From Pseudomonas sp. Au-Pse12 (GTDB taxonomy: Bacteria > Pseudomonadota > Gammaproteobacteria > Pseudomonadales > Pseudomonadaceae), in contig NZ_JAJTTH010000002.1 of NCBI RefSeq assembly GCF_021341665.1, positions 558,001 to 622,000 of the forward strand: 64,000 nt of DNA. Direction: 5' to 3'. A model generated the notes under the pieces. It searched no databases and was not told the DNA's origin. It saw nothing but the letters and a program-made list of their open reading frames with translations. Numbering within the stretch: the stretch's first letter is position 1; each line of letters begins with the position of its first letter. Made by a program: the position numbers and the translations under genes. Of the stretch, positions 32,010-42,263 are shown piece after piece.

Positions 32010-33530
32010 ATGACAGTACCTACCCAGCTCTCTGTAGCCGCTGCCGCAGGCTGCGCCCGGCCGCGCAGCGGACGCAACCCGGCCAGCTCGATGCCCCCCG
32101 AAAACCTGCGCGAGCGCTTCGCGCTCGATCGCAGCCTGCGGCAGCGGCTACAGGGTTCGGTGTTGCCCTTGGTCGCCGCCCTGGCCCTGGCCGGTTGCGC
32201 CGGCCTGCCGGACCAGCGCCTGGCCAACGAAGCCCTGAAGCGCGGCGACACCGCCCTGGCCCAGCAGAACTACCGCCAGTTGGCGGACCTGGGCTACAGC
32301 GAAGCGCAAGTGGGCCTGGCCGACATCCAGGTGGAAAGCCGCGACCCGGCGCAGATCAAGCAGGCCGAGGCCACCTACCGCGCCGCGGCCGACACCTCGC
32401 CACGGGCCCAGGCACGCCTGGGTCGGCTGCTGGTGGCCAAGCCCGGCTCCACCGAAGCCGAGCAGCACGAAGCCGAGGGCCTGTTGAAAAAAGCCTTTGC
32501 CAACGGCGAAGGCAACACCCTGATTCCCCTGGCGATGCTGTACCTGCAATACCCCCACAGCTTCCCCAACGTCGACGCCCAGCGGCAGATCAGCCAATGG
32601 CGCGCCGCCGGCTACCCGGAGGCCGGCCTGGCCCAGGTCCTGCTGTACCGCACCCAGGGCAGCTACGACCAGCACCTGGATCAGGTGGAAAGCATCTGCA
32701 AGGCCGCCCTCAACAGCACCGACATCTGCTACGTCGAGCTGGCCACCGTCTACCAGAAACGCGGCCAGCCAGAGCAGCAGGCCGAGTTGATCCAGCAGCT
32801 GCAGGCCGGCTACAGCCGCGGCGCCATCAGCGCCCAGCGCGTCGACAGCGTGGCCCGGGTGCTGGGCGATGCCAGCCTCGGCAAGCCGGACGAAAAGACC
32901 GCCCAGGCCCTGCTGGAACAGGTGGCCCCCGGCTACCCGGTGTCCTGGGTCAGCCTGGCGCAACTGCTCTACGACTTCCCCGAACTGGGTGACGTCGACA
33001 AGATGATGGAGTACCTGGAAAACGGCCGCGCCGCCGACCAGCCCCGCGCCGAACTGCTGCTGGGCAAGCTGTACTACGAAGGCAAGTGGGTGCCGGCCGA
33101 CGCCAAGGTCGCCGAAGCACACTTCCAGAAAGCCGTGGGCCGCGAAGTGGCCGCCGATTACTACCTGGGGCAGATCTACCGCCGTGGCTACCTGGGCCAG
33201 GTCTACCCACAAAAAGCCCTGGACCACCTGCTGACCGCCGCGCGCAACGGCCAGAACAGCGCCGACTTCGCCATTGCCCAGCTGTTTTCCCAGGGCAAGG
33301 GCACCCAGCCCAACCCAGTCAACGCCTACGTCTTCAGCCAACTGGCGAAGGTCCAGGACACACCGCAGGCCAACGAGCTGGCGCAACAACTGGAAAGCCA
33401 ATTGCCGCCTGCACAGCGCGCCGAAGCCCAACGCCTGCTGCAACAAGAGCAGGCCGTGCGTGGGGCCTTGAGCCAGAACGCGCTGCAACTGCACGCCCTG
33501 CAAGAAGAAGACGGCGAGGAAACCCTATGA
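32010..33530 (+). CDS. algK: Alginate outer-membrane lipoprotein AlgK (Sel1/TPR), with REPIN-encoded N-terminal insert
   Basis: Periplasm-facing lipoprotein that helps localise the porin AlgE, 506 aa. The lipobox LALAGC puts the lipidated cysteine at residue 63, followed by repeated Sel1/TPR-like helices. Normal AlgK has its signal core within the first 30 residues. Here residues 9-48 ([12 protein letters not shown]...LRQRLQ) are encoded by a REPIN at 32034-32151. An internal ATG at 32094 ([10 protein letters not shown]) would shorten the N-region to about 21 residues before the core. The gene starts 2 bases after alg44 and overlaps algE by 4. Confidence 0.95.
   Translation: MTVPTQLSVAAAAGCARPRSGRNPASSMPPENLRERFALDRSLRQRLQGSVLPLVAALALAGCAGLPDQRLANEALKRGDTALAQQNYRQLADLGYSEAQVGLADIQVESRDPAQIKQAEATYRAAADTSPRAQARLGRLLVAKPGSTEAEQHEAEGLLKKAFANGEGNTLIPLAMLYLQYPHSFPNVDAQRQISQWRAAGYPEAGLAQVLLYRTQGSYDQHLDQVESICKAALNSTDICYVELATVYQKRGQPEQQAELIQQLQAGYSRGAISAQRVDSVARVLGDASLGKPDEKTAQALLEQVAPGYPVSWVSLAQLLYDFPELGDVDKMMEYLENGRAADQPRAELLLGKLYYEGKWVPADAKVAEAHFQKAVGREVAADYYLGQIYRRGYLGQVYPQKALDHLLTAARNGQNSADFAIAQLFSQGKGTQPNPVNAYVFSQLAKVQDTPQANELAQQLESQLPPAQRAEAQRLLQQEQAVRGALSQNALQLHALQEEDGEETL
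32034..32151. repeat. REPIN inside the 5' end of algK
   Basis: 118 bp. The left arm GTAGCCGCTGCCGCAGGC... is mirrored exactly by the right arm ...GCCTGCGGCAGCGGCTAC over 22 bases. It lies within the algK reading frame from codon 9 and leaves the frame open. Confidence 0.93.
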
Positions 33531-35149
33531 CGCTCCCCCCACTCAATACAACTCCTGTAGCCGCTGCCGCAGGCTGCGATCGAGCGCAAAGCGCTCGCCA
33601 CACCAGCCCCCGCCAATCGCGGCCGCTGCGCGACCGGGCGCAGCCTGCGGCAGCGGCTACAGGCAAGCGTTTCAGCCTGTCGAAGCTGGGCATGGCCCTG
33701 GGCTTTGCCATGCTCTGGTCCAACCCGACCCTGGCCGCCCTCACCGACACCAAGAACTTCGGCCTGGAAGTGAAGATCACCGGCCAGTCCGAGGACGACC
33801 GCGACCTGGGCACCCAGCGCGGTGGCGACGTCAACGGCGTCGGCCTCGACCTGCGGCCCTGGGTCTACGGCGAAAGCGGTAACTGGAGCGCCTACGCCAT
33901 GGGCCAGGCGGTGACCGCCAGCGACGTGATCGAAACCGACACCCTGCAACAGTCCAGCGATGACGCCAGCCAGCAATCGAGCAACGACGACCGCAAGACC
34001 AAGAAGAGCTACCTGGCCATGCGCGAGTTCTGGATCGGCTACAGCGGCTTCACCGCCTACCCCGGCGAACAGTTGAAGTTCGGTCGCCAGCGCCTGCGCA
34101 ACGACGACGGGCAATGGCGCGACACCAACATCGAGGCGCTGAACTGGACCTTCGACACCACCCTGCTGCGGGCCAACGTCGGCGTCGCCGAGCGCTTCAG
34201 CGAATACCGCACCGACCTCAAGGAACTGGCGCCCAAGGACAAGGACCGCCTGCACCTGTACGCCGACGCCGCCTACCAGTGGACGCCCGGCCAATGGGTG
34301 GGCATCCGCGCCCACCACACCCATGACGACGGCAAGCTCGACTATGCCCAGCCCGGCGTGGCCAGCGACCCGCTGGACAAGAAACAGAACGGCGACCTGA
34401 CCTGGCTCGGCCTGGAAGCCAACAGCGACGCCTACAACTGGCGCAACACCAACACGGTCAACTACTGGGCCAGCCTCACCGGCATGCGCGGCGACCGCGA
34501 CACGGTCAACCCGCTGAACGCCGACGGCAGCCGCCCGACCCAGGCCAAGCGCGGCGACAACCTCGACGGCTGGGCCACCGACCTGGGCGTACGCCTGCGC
34601 CTGGACCCGAACTGGCAAGTGGGCGCGGCCTACGCCCGGGCCAGCGCCGAGTACGAGCAGAACGGCCTGCAAAGCAACCGCTCCAACTACACCGGCACCC
34701 GCTCCCGGGTGCACCGCTTCGGCGAAGCCTTCCGGGGCGAAATGAACAACACCCAGACCGCCACCCTGTTCGGCTCCTGGCAACTGCGCGAGGACTACGA
34801 CGCCAGCCTGGTCTACCACAAGTTCTGGCGCGTGGACGGCAACAAGCCGGTGGGCAGCAACGGCATCAATGCGGTGGATAACAATTACGACGACGCCACC
34901 GGTGCCCTGCTCAGCAGCACCTCGCTGCCCCTGCAGGACGGCAAGAAAGACCTCGGCCAGGAGATGGACCTGGTGGTCACCAAGTACTTCAAGCAAGGCC
35001 TGTTGCCGGCGGCCCTGAGCCAGTCGATCGATGAACCTTCGGCCCTGGTGCGGTTTCGCGGCGGCGTGTTCAAGCCCGGCGACGCCTACGGCAAAGAGGT
35101 CGACTCCTACATGCACCGCGCCTTCATCGACGTGATCTGGCGCTTCTGA
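33527..35149 (+). CDS. algE: Alginate export porin AlgE, with REPIN-encoded N-terminal insert
   Basis: 18-stranded outer-membrane beta-barrel that exports alginate, 540 aa against about 490 in P. aeruginosa. The barrel begins at [21 protein letters not shown] and ends in the classic C-terminal Phe (FIDVIWRF). Residues 11-45 ([12 protein letters not shown]...RAQPAAAAT) are encoded by a REPIN at 33557-33660, ahead of the hydrophobic core [10 protein letters not shown] and the cleavage region near Ala71. No other start codon would leave a basic n-region. The ATG overlaps the algK stop (ATGA at 33527). Confidence 0.95.
   Translation: MTLPPLNTTPVAAAAGCDRAQSARHTSPRQSRPLRDRAQPAAAATGKRFSLSKLGMALGFAMLWSNPTLAALTDTKNFGLEVKITGQSEDDRDLGTQRGGDVNGVGLDLRPWVYGESGNWSAYAMGQAVTASDVIETDTLQQSSDDASQQSSNDDRKTKKSYLAMREFWIGYSGFTAYPGEQLKFGRQRLRNDDGQWRDTNIEALNWTFDTTLLRANVGVAERFSEYRTDLKELAPKDKDRLHLYADAAYQWTPGQWVGIRAHHTHDDGKLDYAQPGVASDPLDKKQNGDLTWLGLEANSDAYNWRNTNTVNYWASLTGMRGDRDTVNPLNADGSRPTQAKRGDNLDGWATDLGVRLRLDPNWQVGAAYARASAEYEQNGLQSNRSNYTGTRSRVHRFGEAFRGEMNNTQTATLFGSWQLREDYDASLVYHKFWRVDGNKPVGSNGINAVDNNYDDATGALLSSTSLPLQDGKKDLGQEMDLVVTKYFKQGLLPAALSQSIDEPSALVRFRGGVFKPGDAYGKEVDSYMHRAFIDVIWRF
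33557..33660. repeat. REPIN inside the 5' end of algE
   Basis: 104 bp with exact 22-base inverted arms of the GTAGCCGCTGCCGCAGGC class, identical in the arms to the algK copy. It begins at codon 11 of algE, and the left arm is read in the same frame as in algK, giving VAAAAGC in both proteins. Confidence 0.93.
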
Positions 35150-35175
35150 TGCGAACCGCCAAAGGAGTGCCTCAG

Positions 35176-36765
35176 ATGCATGCCAATCACCTCCACAACC
35201 CGCGCGGCCAAGGCGCCCTGAGTCTGCTGGCCGGCGCCCTGCTGCTGGCCAGCAGCGCCGCCTTCGCCAACGTCGAAACGACCAAGGCGCCGATCATCGC
35301 CAAGGGCCTGCAGCAGGCCAAGACCTACACCGTCAGCAGCGCGCCCACCGAGCCCCTGGCCCTGGCCAAGCCGACCCTGCCGGACCTGTCCGGCTACACC
35401 GCCGAAGCCGTTGCGGCGAAGATCGTGCGCAGCAAGCCGGGCAAGATCAGCGTGCGCCGGATGATGCAGGAAGACGCCCTGAAAGACTTTATCGGCGGCG
35501 ACAACAAGATGGCCGAATGGGTGGTGCGCCAGCACGGCATCCCCCAGGCGATCTTCATCGACGACGGCTACGTCAACCTCAAGCAACTGGTGGGCAAGCT
35601 GCCCAAGCAGTACATCAGCGAAACCGCGCCCGGGGTCTACCTGGCCCGCGTGCCCATCGTCGTCGGCCGCCACGGCATCCTGGAAATCGACCAGCAGACC
35701 CAGGAGCTGCGCCTGTCCCAGGAAGGCGGCGCGTTCCTGGTCAACGACGGCCAGCTGTTCGTGCGTGACAGCAAAGTCACCGGCTGGCGCGAGCAGGACA
35801 ACGGCCCGGCGAGCTTCCGTTCGCCCAAGGAATTCCGCCCGTTCCTGCTGGCCTGGGGCGGCACCCAGACCTACATCGTCAACAGCACCATGGCCAGCTT
35901 CGGCTACGCCAACTCCAAGTCCTACGGGGTGAGCATTTCCCAGTACACGCCGAACATGGCCAAGGTCCTCAAGCGCCCCGAGCCCACCGGCTGGATCATC
36001 GGCTCGACCTTCTCCGACATGTGGTACGGCTTCTACTGCTACGAGACCCGGGACTTCGTGCTCAAGGGCAACACCTACAAGGACAACATCGTCTACGGCA
36101 TCGACCCCCACGACCGTTCCCACGGCCTGATCATTGCCGACAACAGCGTCCACGGCACCAAGAAGAAGCACGGCATCATCATTTCCCGGGAGGTGAACGA
36201 CAGCTTCATCTTCAACAATCGCAGCTACGACAACCACCTTTCCGGGCTGGTGATCGACCGTAACAGTGTCAACAACCTGATCGCCTACAACGAGATCTAC
36301 CGCAACCACACCGACGGCATCACCCTCTACGAGAGTGCCGACAACCTGATCTACGCCAACAAGGTGATCAGCAACCGCCGCCACGGCATCCGCATTCGCA
36401 ACAGCGTGAACATCCGCCTGTACGAAAACATCGCCATGGCCAACGGCCTGACCGGGGTCTACGGCCACATCAAGGACCTGTCCGACACCGACCGCGACAT
36501 CAAGCTCGACCCGTTCGACGCCCAGGTCTCGCTGATCGTGGTCGGCGGCGAGCTGGCGGCCAACGGCAGCGGGCCGATGTCCATCGACTCGCCCCTGAGC
36601 GTGGAGCTGTACCGGGTCTCGATGCTGGCGCCGACCAAAAGCAGCGGCATCAGCTTCTCCGGAGTCCTGGGCGAGCGCCAGGATGAAATTCTCGACCTGC
36701 TGGTGCGCCAGCAGAAAGCCGTGTTGATCGACCCCGTCGAACGCCAGACCGAAATGCGGGATTGA
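35176..36765 (+). CDS. algG: Periplasmic mannuronan C5-epimerase AlgG
   Basis: Converts mannuronate to guluronate residues in the polymer and belongs to the periplasmic secretion complex, 529 aa. A Sec signal (LSLLAGALLLASSAAFA) is followed by a right-handed parallel beta-helix of CASH/NosD repeats. The catalytic motif Asp310-Pro-His-Asp313 (YGIDPHDRSHG) is intact. AAAGGAG about 10 bases upstream supports 35176; an ATG at 35149 overlapping the algE stop would add 9 residues. The 3' end abuts algX. Confidence 0.95.
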   Translation: MHANHLHNPRGQGALSLLAGALLLASSAAFANVETTKAPIIAKGLQQAKTYTVSSAPTEPLALAKPTLPDLSGYTAEAVAAKIVRSKPGKISVRRMMQEDALKDFIGGDNKMAEWVVRQHGIPQAIFIDDGYVNLKQLVGKLPKQYISETAPGVYLARVPIVVGRHGILEIDQQTQELRLSQEGGAFLVNDGQLFVRDSKVTGWREQDNGPASFRSPKEFRPFLLAWGGTQTYIVNSTMASFGYANSKSYGVSISQYTPNMAKVLKRPEPTGWIIGSTFSDMWYGFYCYETRDFVLKGNTYKDNIVYGIDPHDRSHGLIIADNSVHGTKKKHGIIISREVNDSFIFNNRSYDNHLSGLVIDRNSVNNLIAYNEIYRNHTDGITLYESADNLIYANKVISNRRHGIRIRNSVNIRLYENIAMANGLTGVYGHIKDLSDTDRDIKLDPFDAQVSLIVVGGELAANGSGPMSIDSPLSVELYRVSMLAPTKSSGISFSGVLGERQDEILDLLVRQQKAVLIDPVERQTEMRD

Positions 36766-36776
36766 GGATGACTGTC

Positions 36777-38237
36777 ATGCACCCACACTGGATCAAACTC
36801 CTGGGCCTGTCGGCCCTGACCGCGGGGATTCTCGCCGCCAGCGCCGGCGCCCGTGCCGACGAAAGCAGCGCCACCAGCGCCGCGCCAAATTTCAAGGCCG
36901 AGCCGTGCTGCAACCTGTGCCCGGCCGCCCACGATGCAAAAAACTACGTGACCCGCTACCAGCAGAACTTCACCACCCTGGTGCAAGCCCAGGGCGACTG
37001 GCTGTTCCGTACCCAGGAAGATTTGCGCACCGAGTTCAACACCACGCCGGAAGGCTACCGCCGCCTCAAGCAGCTGCACCAAGCCTTCAAGAGCAAGGGC
37101 GTGGAACTGGTGCTGGTGTACCAGCCGACCCGCGGCCTGGTGAACCGCAACAAGCTCAACCCGGCCGAAAAAGCCCGCTTCGACTACGACAAGGCGTTGA
37201 ACAACTACAAGGCCATGCTCGGGCGCTTCGCGCAGATGGGCTACGTGGTGCCGGACCTGTCGCCGCTGACCAACGAACAACTGCCCGACACCCTGCCGGC
37301 CCACGACTTCTACTTCCGCGGCGACCAGCACTGGACCCCTTACGGCGCCCAGCGCACGGCCAAGATCGTCGCCGACAAGGTCAAGCAACTGCCGGCCTTC
37401 GCCGACATTCCCCGGCGCGAGTTCGAGACCCACAAGTCCGGGCGCATGGGCAAGACCGGCACCCTGCACAACATGGCAGGCCAGCTGTGCGGCACCAGCT
37501 ACGCCATCCAGTACATGGACCAGTTCACCACCGAGCCCAAGGGCGAGGCCGGCGACGGCGACCTGTTCGGCGATTCCGGCAACCCACAGATCACCCTGGT
37601 GGGCACCAGCCACAGCGGTAAGAACTACAACTTCGCCGGCTTCCTGGAAGAGGCCATCGGCGCCGACATTCTCAACGTCGCCTTCCCCGGCGGCGGCCTG
37701 GAAGGCTCGATGCTGCAGTACCTGGGCAGCGACGAATTCCAGAAGACCCCGCCGAAGATCCTGATCTGGGAATTCTCGCCGCTGTACCGCCTGGACCAGG
37801 AAACCATCTACCGGCAGATGATGGCCCTGCTGGACAACGGCTGCGAAGGCAAGGCTGCGCAGATGACCGGCAGCACCACCCTCAAGCCCGGCAAGAATGA
37901 ACTGCTGGTCAACAGCCAGAACCTGGACCTGCGCAACAGCGGCCATCAGGTCGACATCCGCTTCGCCGACCCTTCGGTGAAAACCCTGCAAGCCACCCTC
38001 TGGTACATGAACGGCCGCCACGAGGACATCAAGATCGAAAAACCGGAAACGTCCGACACCGATGGGCGCTTCGCCTTCGAACTGCGCACCGACGAAGACT
38101 GGGCCTCGCAGAACCTGCTGGCGGTCGAAATCCAGGGCCCGGAAGCAGGCACCGCCGGGCAGAAAGTCGAGGCGAAAATTTGCAAACGCAACGTATTCCC
38201 GAGCGCCGAGCAACGCACCGCGCAGATCGGGCAATGA
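36777..38237 (+). CDS. algX: Alginate O-acetyltransferase / polymer-binding protein AlgX
   Basis: Periplasmic SGNH-like acetyltransferase with a C-terminal carbohydrate-binding domain. The catalytic set is Asp183 and His185 (DQHWTPYG) and Ser278 ([11 protein letters not shown]). A signal peptide ends near ARA, then the Cys pair [10 protein letters not shown]. The ATG at 36777 has GAGG 9 bases before it; an ATG at 36768 would add three residues and has no room for a ribosome site. The stop overlaps an upstream ATG of algL (ATGA at 38234). Confidence 0.95.
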   Translation: MHPHWIKLLGLSALTAGILAASAGARADESSATSAAPNFKAEPCCNLCPAAHDAKNYVTRYQQNFTTLVQAQGDWLFRTQEDLRTEFNTTPEGYRRLKQLHQAFKSKGVELVLVYQPTRGLVNRNKLNPAEKARFDYDKALNNYKAMLGRFAQMGYVVPDLSPLTNEQLPDTLPAHDFYFRGDQHWTPYGAQRTAKIVADKVKQLPAFADIPRREFETHKSGRMGKTGTLHNMAGQLCGTSYAIQYMDQFTTEPKGEAGDGDLFGDSGNPQITLVGTSHSGKNYNFAGFLEEAIGADILNVAFPGGGLEGSMLQYLGSDEFQKTPPKILIWEFSPLYRLDQETIYRQMMALLDNGCEGKAAQMTGSTTLKPGKNELLVNSQNLDLRNSGHQVDIRFADPSVKTLQATLWYMNGRHEDIKIEKPETSDTDGRFAFELRTDEDWASQNLLAVEIQGPEAGTAGQKVEAKICKRNVFPSAEQRTAQIGQ

Positions 38238-38245
38238 GGTTACCT

Positions 38246-39370
38246 ATGCAAAGCACACACCTGAAACACTGGTTGCTCCCCAGCCTGCTGGGGCTGGCCA
38301 TGGTCACCGGCAGCGCCCAGGCCGCCGCGCCGCTGCGTCCGCCCCAGGGCTATTTCGCCCCGGTGGACAAGTTCAAGAGCGGCGACCACAGCGAGGGCTG
38401 CGACGCCATGCCGGCGCCCTACACCGGCGCCCTGCAGTTTCGCAGCAAATACGAAGGCTCGGACAAGGCCCGGGCCACCCTCAATGTGCAGTCCGAACAG
38501 GCCTTTCGCGACACCACCGCGGACATCACCAAGATCGAGCGCGGCACCAGCAAGCGGGTCATGCAGTTCATGCGCGACGGCCGCCCGGAACAGCTGGACT
38601 GCACCCTCGCCTGGCTCAGCGCCTGGGCCCAGGCCGACGCGCTGATGTCCAAGGACTTCAACCACACCGGCAAGTCCATGCGCAAATGGGCCCTGGGCAG
38701 CATGGCCTCGGCCTACCTGCGGCTGAAGTTCTCCGACTCCCACCCGCTGGCCACCCACCAGGAACAGGCGCAGAAGATCGAAGCCTGGTTCAGCAAGATG
38801 GCCGACCAGGTGGTCAGTGACTGGGACAACCTGCCCCTGGACAAGACCAACAACCACTCCTACTGGGCCGCCTGGTCGGTGATGGCCACCGCCGTGGCCA
38901 CCAACCGCCGCGACCTGTTCGACTGGGCCGTGAAGGAATACAAGGTCGGCGCCAACCAGGTCGATGCCGACGGTTTCTTACCCAACGAACTCAAGCGCCA
39001 GCAACGGGCCCTGGCCTACCACAACTACGCCCTGCCGCCGCTGGCGATGATCGCCAGCTTCGCCCAGGTCAACGGTGTGGACCTGCGCCAGGAAAACAAC
39101 AGCGCGCTCAAGCGCCTGGGCGAACGGGTGCTGGCCGGGGTCAAGGACCCGGACACCTTCGAGCAGAAGAACGGCAAGGAACAGGACATGACCGACCTCA
39201 AGGTCGACTCCAAATTCGCCTGGCTGGAACCCTACTGCAGCCTCTACACCTGCGCCCCCGATGTGCTGGAGCGCAAGCACAAGATGCAACCGTTCAAGAC
39301 CTTCCGCCTGGGCGGCGACCTGACCAAGGTCTACGACCCGGCCCACGAAAAAGGCAGCAACGGCCCGTAA
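38246..39370 (+). CDS. algL: Poly(beta-D-mannuronate) lyase AlgL
   Basis: Periplasmic PL5 alginate lyase that clears misdirected polymer, 374 aa. The Sec signal is [17 protein letters not shown]. Catalytic residues are Asn203 and His204 (NNHSYW), and the tyrosine is in AYHNYAL. The conserved [15 protein letters not shown] and [16 protein letters not shown] blocks are intact. The ATG at 38246 (MQSTHLKHW) matches the family; one at 38234 overlaps the algX stop and may couple translation. Confidence 0.95.
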   Translation: MQSTHLKHWLLPSLLGLAMVTGSAQAAAPLRPPQGYFAPVDKFKSGDHSEGCDAMPAPYTGALQFRSKYEGSDKARATLNVQSEQAFRDTTADITKIERGTSKRVMQFMRDGRPEQLDCTLAWLSAWAQADALMSKDFNHTGKSMRKWALGSMASAYLRLKFSDSHPLATHQEQAQKIEAWFSKMADQVVSDWDNLPLDKTNNHSYWAAWSVMATAVATNRRDLFDWAVKEYKVGANQVDADGFLPNELKRQQRALAYHNYALPPLAMIASFAQVNGVDLRQENNSALKRLGERVLAGVKDPDTFEQKNGKEQDMTDLKVDSKFAWLEPYCSLYTCAPDVLERKHKMQPFKTFRLGGDLTKVYDPAHEKGSNGP

Positions 39371-39490
39371 CAGCAACACCTGTAGCCGCTGTCGAGAGCG
39401 TCATGAATGCAATACACCCCCGCGGTTTTTCACGGGGGGGGTTGGGGGGGCTGCGGCCTCTGTCTATTGGTTAAACATGGAGAGATCGGG
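39371..39490. other. algL-algI intergenic: half-REP and long G-tracts
   Basis: A single REP-like arm GTAGCCGCTGTCGAGAGCG starts near 39383. It is followed by CCCCCG (39417-39422) that can pair with the first G-run. Then come eight G (39434-39441), TT and seven G (39444-39450). No second REP arm is found, so this looks like a damaged REPIN. A GGAGAG ribosome site for algI is at the end. Confidence 0.7.
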
Positions 39491-41056
39491 ATGGTTTTCT
39501 CATCCAATGTGTTCCTGTTCCTGTTCCTGCCGATCTTTCTCGGCTTGTACTACTTGAGCGGGCAACGCTATCGCAACCTGCTGCTGCTGATCGCCAGCTA
39601 CGTGTTCTATGCCTGGTGGCGCGTGGACTTCCTGGCGCTGTTCGCCGGGGTCACCCTGTGGAACTACTGGATCGGCCTGAACGTCGGCGCCGCCGGGGTC
39701 AGGAGCAAACCCGCCCAGCGCTGGCTGCTGCTGGGGGTGGCGGTGGACCTGTGCATCCTCGGCTACTTCAAGTACGCCAATTTCGGCGTCGACAGCCTCA
39801 ACGCCATCATGACTTCCATGGGGCTTGAGCCGTTCATCCTGACCCACGTGCTGTTGCCGATCGGCATCTCGTTCTACATCTTCGAGTCCATCAGCTACAT
39901 CATCGACGTCTACCGCGGCGATACCCCGGCCACCCGCAACCTGATCGACTTCGCGGCGTTCGTGGCGATCTTCCCGCACCTGATCGCCGGCCCCGTGCTG
40001 CGCTTTCGCGACCTGGCGGAGCAGTTCAACAACCGCACCCACACCCTGGACAAGTTCTCCGAAGGCTGCACCCGCTTCATGCAGGGCTTCATCAAGAAAG
40101 TGTTCATCGCCGACACCCTGGCGGTGGTCGCCGACCATTGCTTCGCCCTGCACAACCCCACCACCGGGGACGCCTGGCTCGGCGCCCTGGCCTACACCGC
40201 GCAGCTGTACTTCGACTTCTCCGGCTACAGCGACATGGCCATCGGCCTGGGCTTGATGATGGGTTTTCGCTTCATGGAAAACTTCAAGCAGCCCTACATC
40301 AGCCAGTCGATCACCGAGTTCTGGCGGCGCTGGCACATCAGCCTCTCCACCTGGCTGCGGGACTACCTGTACATCACCCTGGGCGGCAACCGCAAAGGCA
40401 CCCTGATCACCTACCGCAACCTGTTTCTGACCATGCTCCTGGGTGGCCTGTGGCACGGCGCCAACTTCACCTACATCGTCTGGGGCGCCTGGCACGGCAT
40501 GTGGCTGGCCATCGAAAAGGCCCTGGGCATCAACACCACGCCGCGCAGCCTGAACCCGGTGCGCTGGGCCCTGACCTTCCTGCTGGTGGTGATGGGCTGG
40601 GTGATCTTCCGCGCCGAGAACCTGCACGTGGCAGGCCGCATGTACGGCGCCATGTTCAGCTTTGGCGACTGGTCGCTGTCGGAACTCAACCGCGCCAGCC
40701 TCACCGGCCTGCAAGTGGCGACCCTGGTCCTGGCCTACGCCACCCTGGCGTTCTTCGGCCTGCGTGACCTGTACCGCAACCCGGCGCCGGTCAAGGCCAA
40801 GCCTGAAGTCGACAGCCCAGCCGACGGCCCGGCCAGAGCCCAGCCCGGCCTGATCAAGGCGGTGCCCGGGGACACCCCCGGCAGCATTCACCAGCCGGGC
40901 TACATCGTCGGCACCGAGGCCCAGGTGCAGCCGGCCTACTGGACTGCCGACTGGTCGCGCTACGCCATGCGCGCCCTGGTGCTGCTGCTGTTCATTGCCT
41001 CGATTCTCAAACTCTCGGCGCAGAGCTTCTCGCCGTTCCTTTACTTCCAGTTCTGA
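39491..41056 (+). CDS. algI: Alginate O-acetylation membrane protein AlgI (MBOAT)
   Basis: Polytopic MBOAT protein that passes acetyl groups across the inner membrane to AlgJ/AlgX, 521 aa (P. aeruginosa 520). The N-terminus MVFSSNVFLFLFLPIFLGLYY is typical. The catalytic His322 is in LWHGANFTYIVWG, and the MBOAT asparagine/tryptophan block FWRRWHISLSTWLRDYLY is intact. A hydrophilic stretch (about 435-490) precedes the last helix. It is separated from algJ by 11 bases. Confidence 0.96.
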   Translation: MVFSSNVFLFLFLPIFLGLYYLSGQRYRNLLLLIASYVFYAWWRVDFLALFAGVTLWNYWIGLNVGAAGVRSKPAQRWLLLGVAVDLCILGYFKYANFGVDSLNAIMTSMGLEPFILTHVLLPIGISFYIFESISYIIDVYRGDTPATRNLIDFAAFVAIFPHLIAGPVLRFRDLAEQFNNRTHTLDKFSEGCTRFMQGFIKKVFIADTLAVVADHCFALHNPTTGDAWLGALAYTAQLYFDFSGYSDMAIGLGLMMGFRFMENFKQPYISQSITEFWRRWHISLSTWLRDYLYITLGGNRKGTLITYRNLFLTMLLGGLWHGANFTYIVWGAWHGMWLAIEKALGINTTPRSLNPVRWALTFLLVVMGWVIFRAENLHVAGRMYGAMFSFGDWSLSELNRASLTGLQVATLVLAYATLAFFGLRDLYRNPAPVKAKPEVDSPADGPARAQPGLIKAVPGDTPGSIHQPGYIVGTEAQVQPAYWTADWSRYAMRALVLLLFIASILKLSAQSFSPFLYFQF

Positions 41057-41067
41057 GGGATCTGCCC

Positions 41068-42246
41068 ATGACCCGCTCATTACGTGTGTTCTACATCGCC
41101 CTGTTCCTGGTGACCCTGCTGGTCCTCGGGCTGTGGTCGGCGCGCAGCTTCTTCGGCTTTAGCACCAACAATGACGCCACCGTGCTCAACGGGCGCTGGG
41201 CCAAGGCGGTGGAAACCCACTACGACGACCAGTTCCCGATCAAGCGCCTGGGCACTAACCTCTGGGCCGCCCTGGACTTCAAGCTGTTCAACGAAGGCCG
41301 CCCCGGGGTGGTGCTGGGCCGCGACCAGTGGCTGTACAGCGATGAAGAGTTCAACCCGGTGGTCAACGAGGAACTCAACCTGCAGGGCAACTACGCCCTG
41401 GTGGAAGGCGTGCGCCAGACCTTGAAGGCGCACGGGGTGAAGCTGGTGATGGCGATCGTCCCGGCCAAGGCCCGCCTGTACCCGGAACACATGGACGAGG
41501 TACGCCCGGCACGGATCCACGCCAACCTCTACCAGGACTTCCACGCCCGGGTCGCCGCCGACAAGATCCTCGCCCCCGACCTGCTGGGGCCCCTGCAACA
41601 GGCCAAGCAACAGGGCCAGCAAGTGTTCCTGCGCACCGACACTCACTGGACCCCGGCCGGCGCCGAAGTCGTCGCTCGCCAGTTGGCCCAGGCCATCGCC
41701 GCCAAGACCCCGCTCAGCGGTCAGCCACAACGCTTCGTCACCGAAACCCAAGAGACCGTGAAGCACCAGGGTGACCTGCGGCGCTTCCTGCCCCTGGACC
41801 CGCTGTTCGACAACCTGATGCCCGCCGCAGAACCGCTGCAAAAGCGCGTGACCCGTGCCAGCGAGGAGCCGCCGGCCGCCGACGACGCGCTGTTCGCCGA
41901 CCATGAGGTGCCGGTGACCCTGGTGGGCACCAGCTACAGCGCCAACCCCAACTGGAACTTTGTCGGCGCCCTGAAACAGGCCCTGCACAGCGACGTACTG
42001 AGCTACGCCGAGGACGGCCACGGCCCGATCCTGCCGATGCTCAGCTACCTGAAAAGCGACGACTTCAAGAACCACCCGCCCCAGGTGCTGATCTGGGAAT
42101 TCCCTGAACGCTATCTGCCGGTGAACAACGAAATCGGCGACGCCGACCCGCAGTGGGTCGCAGCGCTCAAGCAAGCCGGTGCTCGCCAGCAAAACCTGGC
42201 CAGCAACACTTCGAAATCCGAGACGCCCGACCGGGCGCAAAACTGA
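41068..42246 (+). CDS. algJ: Alginate O-acetyltransferase AlgJ
   Basis: Periplasmic, membrane-anchored SGNH-like acetyltransferase, 392 aa. An uncleaved N-terminal segment (VFYIALFLVTLLVLGLWS) is followed by the catalytic domain with Asp191 and His193 (DTHWTPAG) and Ser289 (GTSYSANPNW). It shares its fold with AlgX. The spacing from algI is 11 bases, and algF starts 17 bases after its stop. Confidence 0.95.
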   Translation: MTRSLRVFYIALFLVTLLVLGLWSARSFFGFSTNNDATVLNGRWAKAVETHYDDQFPIKRLGTNLWAALDFKLFNEGRPGVVLGRDQWLYSDEEFNPVVNEELNLQGNYALVEGVRQTLKAHGVKLVMAIVPAKARLYPEHMDEVRPARIHANLYQDFHARVAADKILAPDLLGPLQQAKQQGQQVFLRTDTHWTPAGAEVVARQLAQAIAAKTPLSGQPQRFVTETQETVKHQGDLRRFLPLDPLFDNLMPAAEPLQKRVTRASEEPPAADDALFADHEVPVTLVGTSYSANPNWNFVGALKQALHSDVLSYAEDGHGPILPMLSYLKSDDFKNHPPQVLIWEFPERYLPVNNEIGDADPQWVAALKQAGARQQNLASNTSKSETPDRAQN

Positions 42247-42263
42247 AAAAAGAGGTAACACTC

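Noticed and set aside
33326..35116. 596-codon minus-strand open frame opposite algE
   Set aside because: It is a mirror frame of a strongly biased porin gene. It is rich in Val/Gly/Ala/Gln with no domain, and algE is certain.
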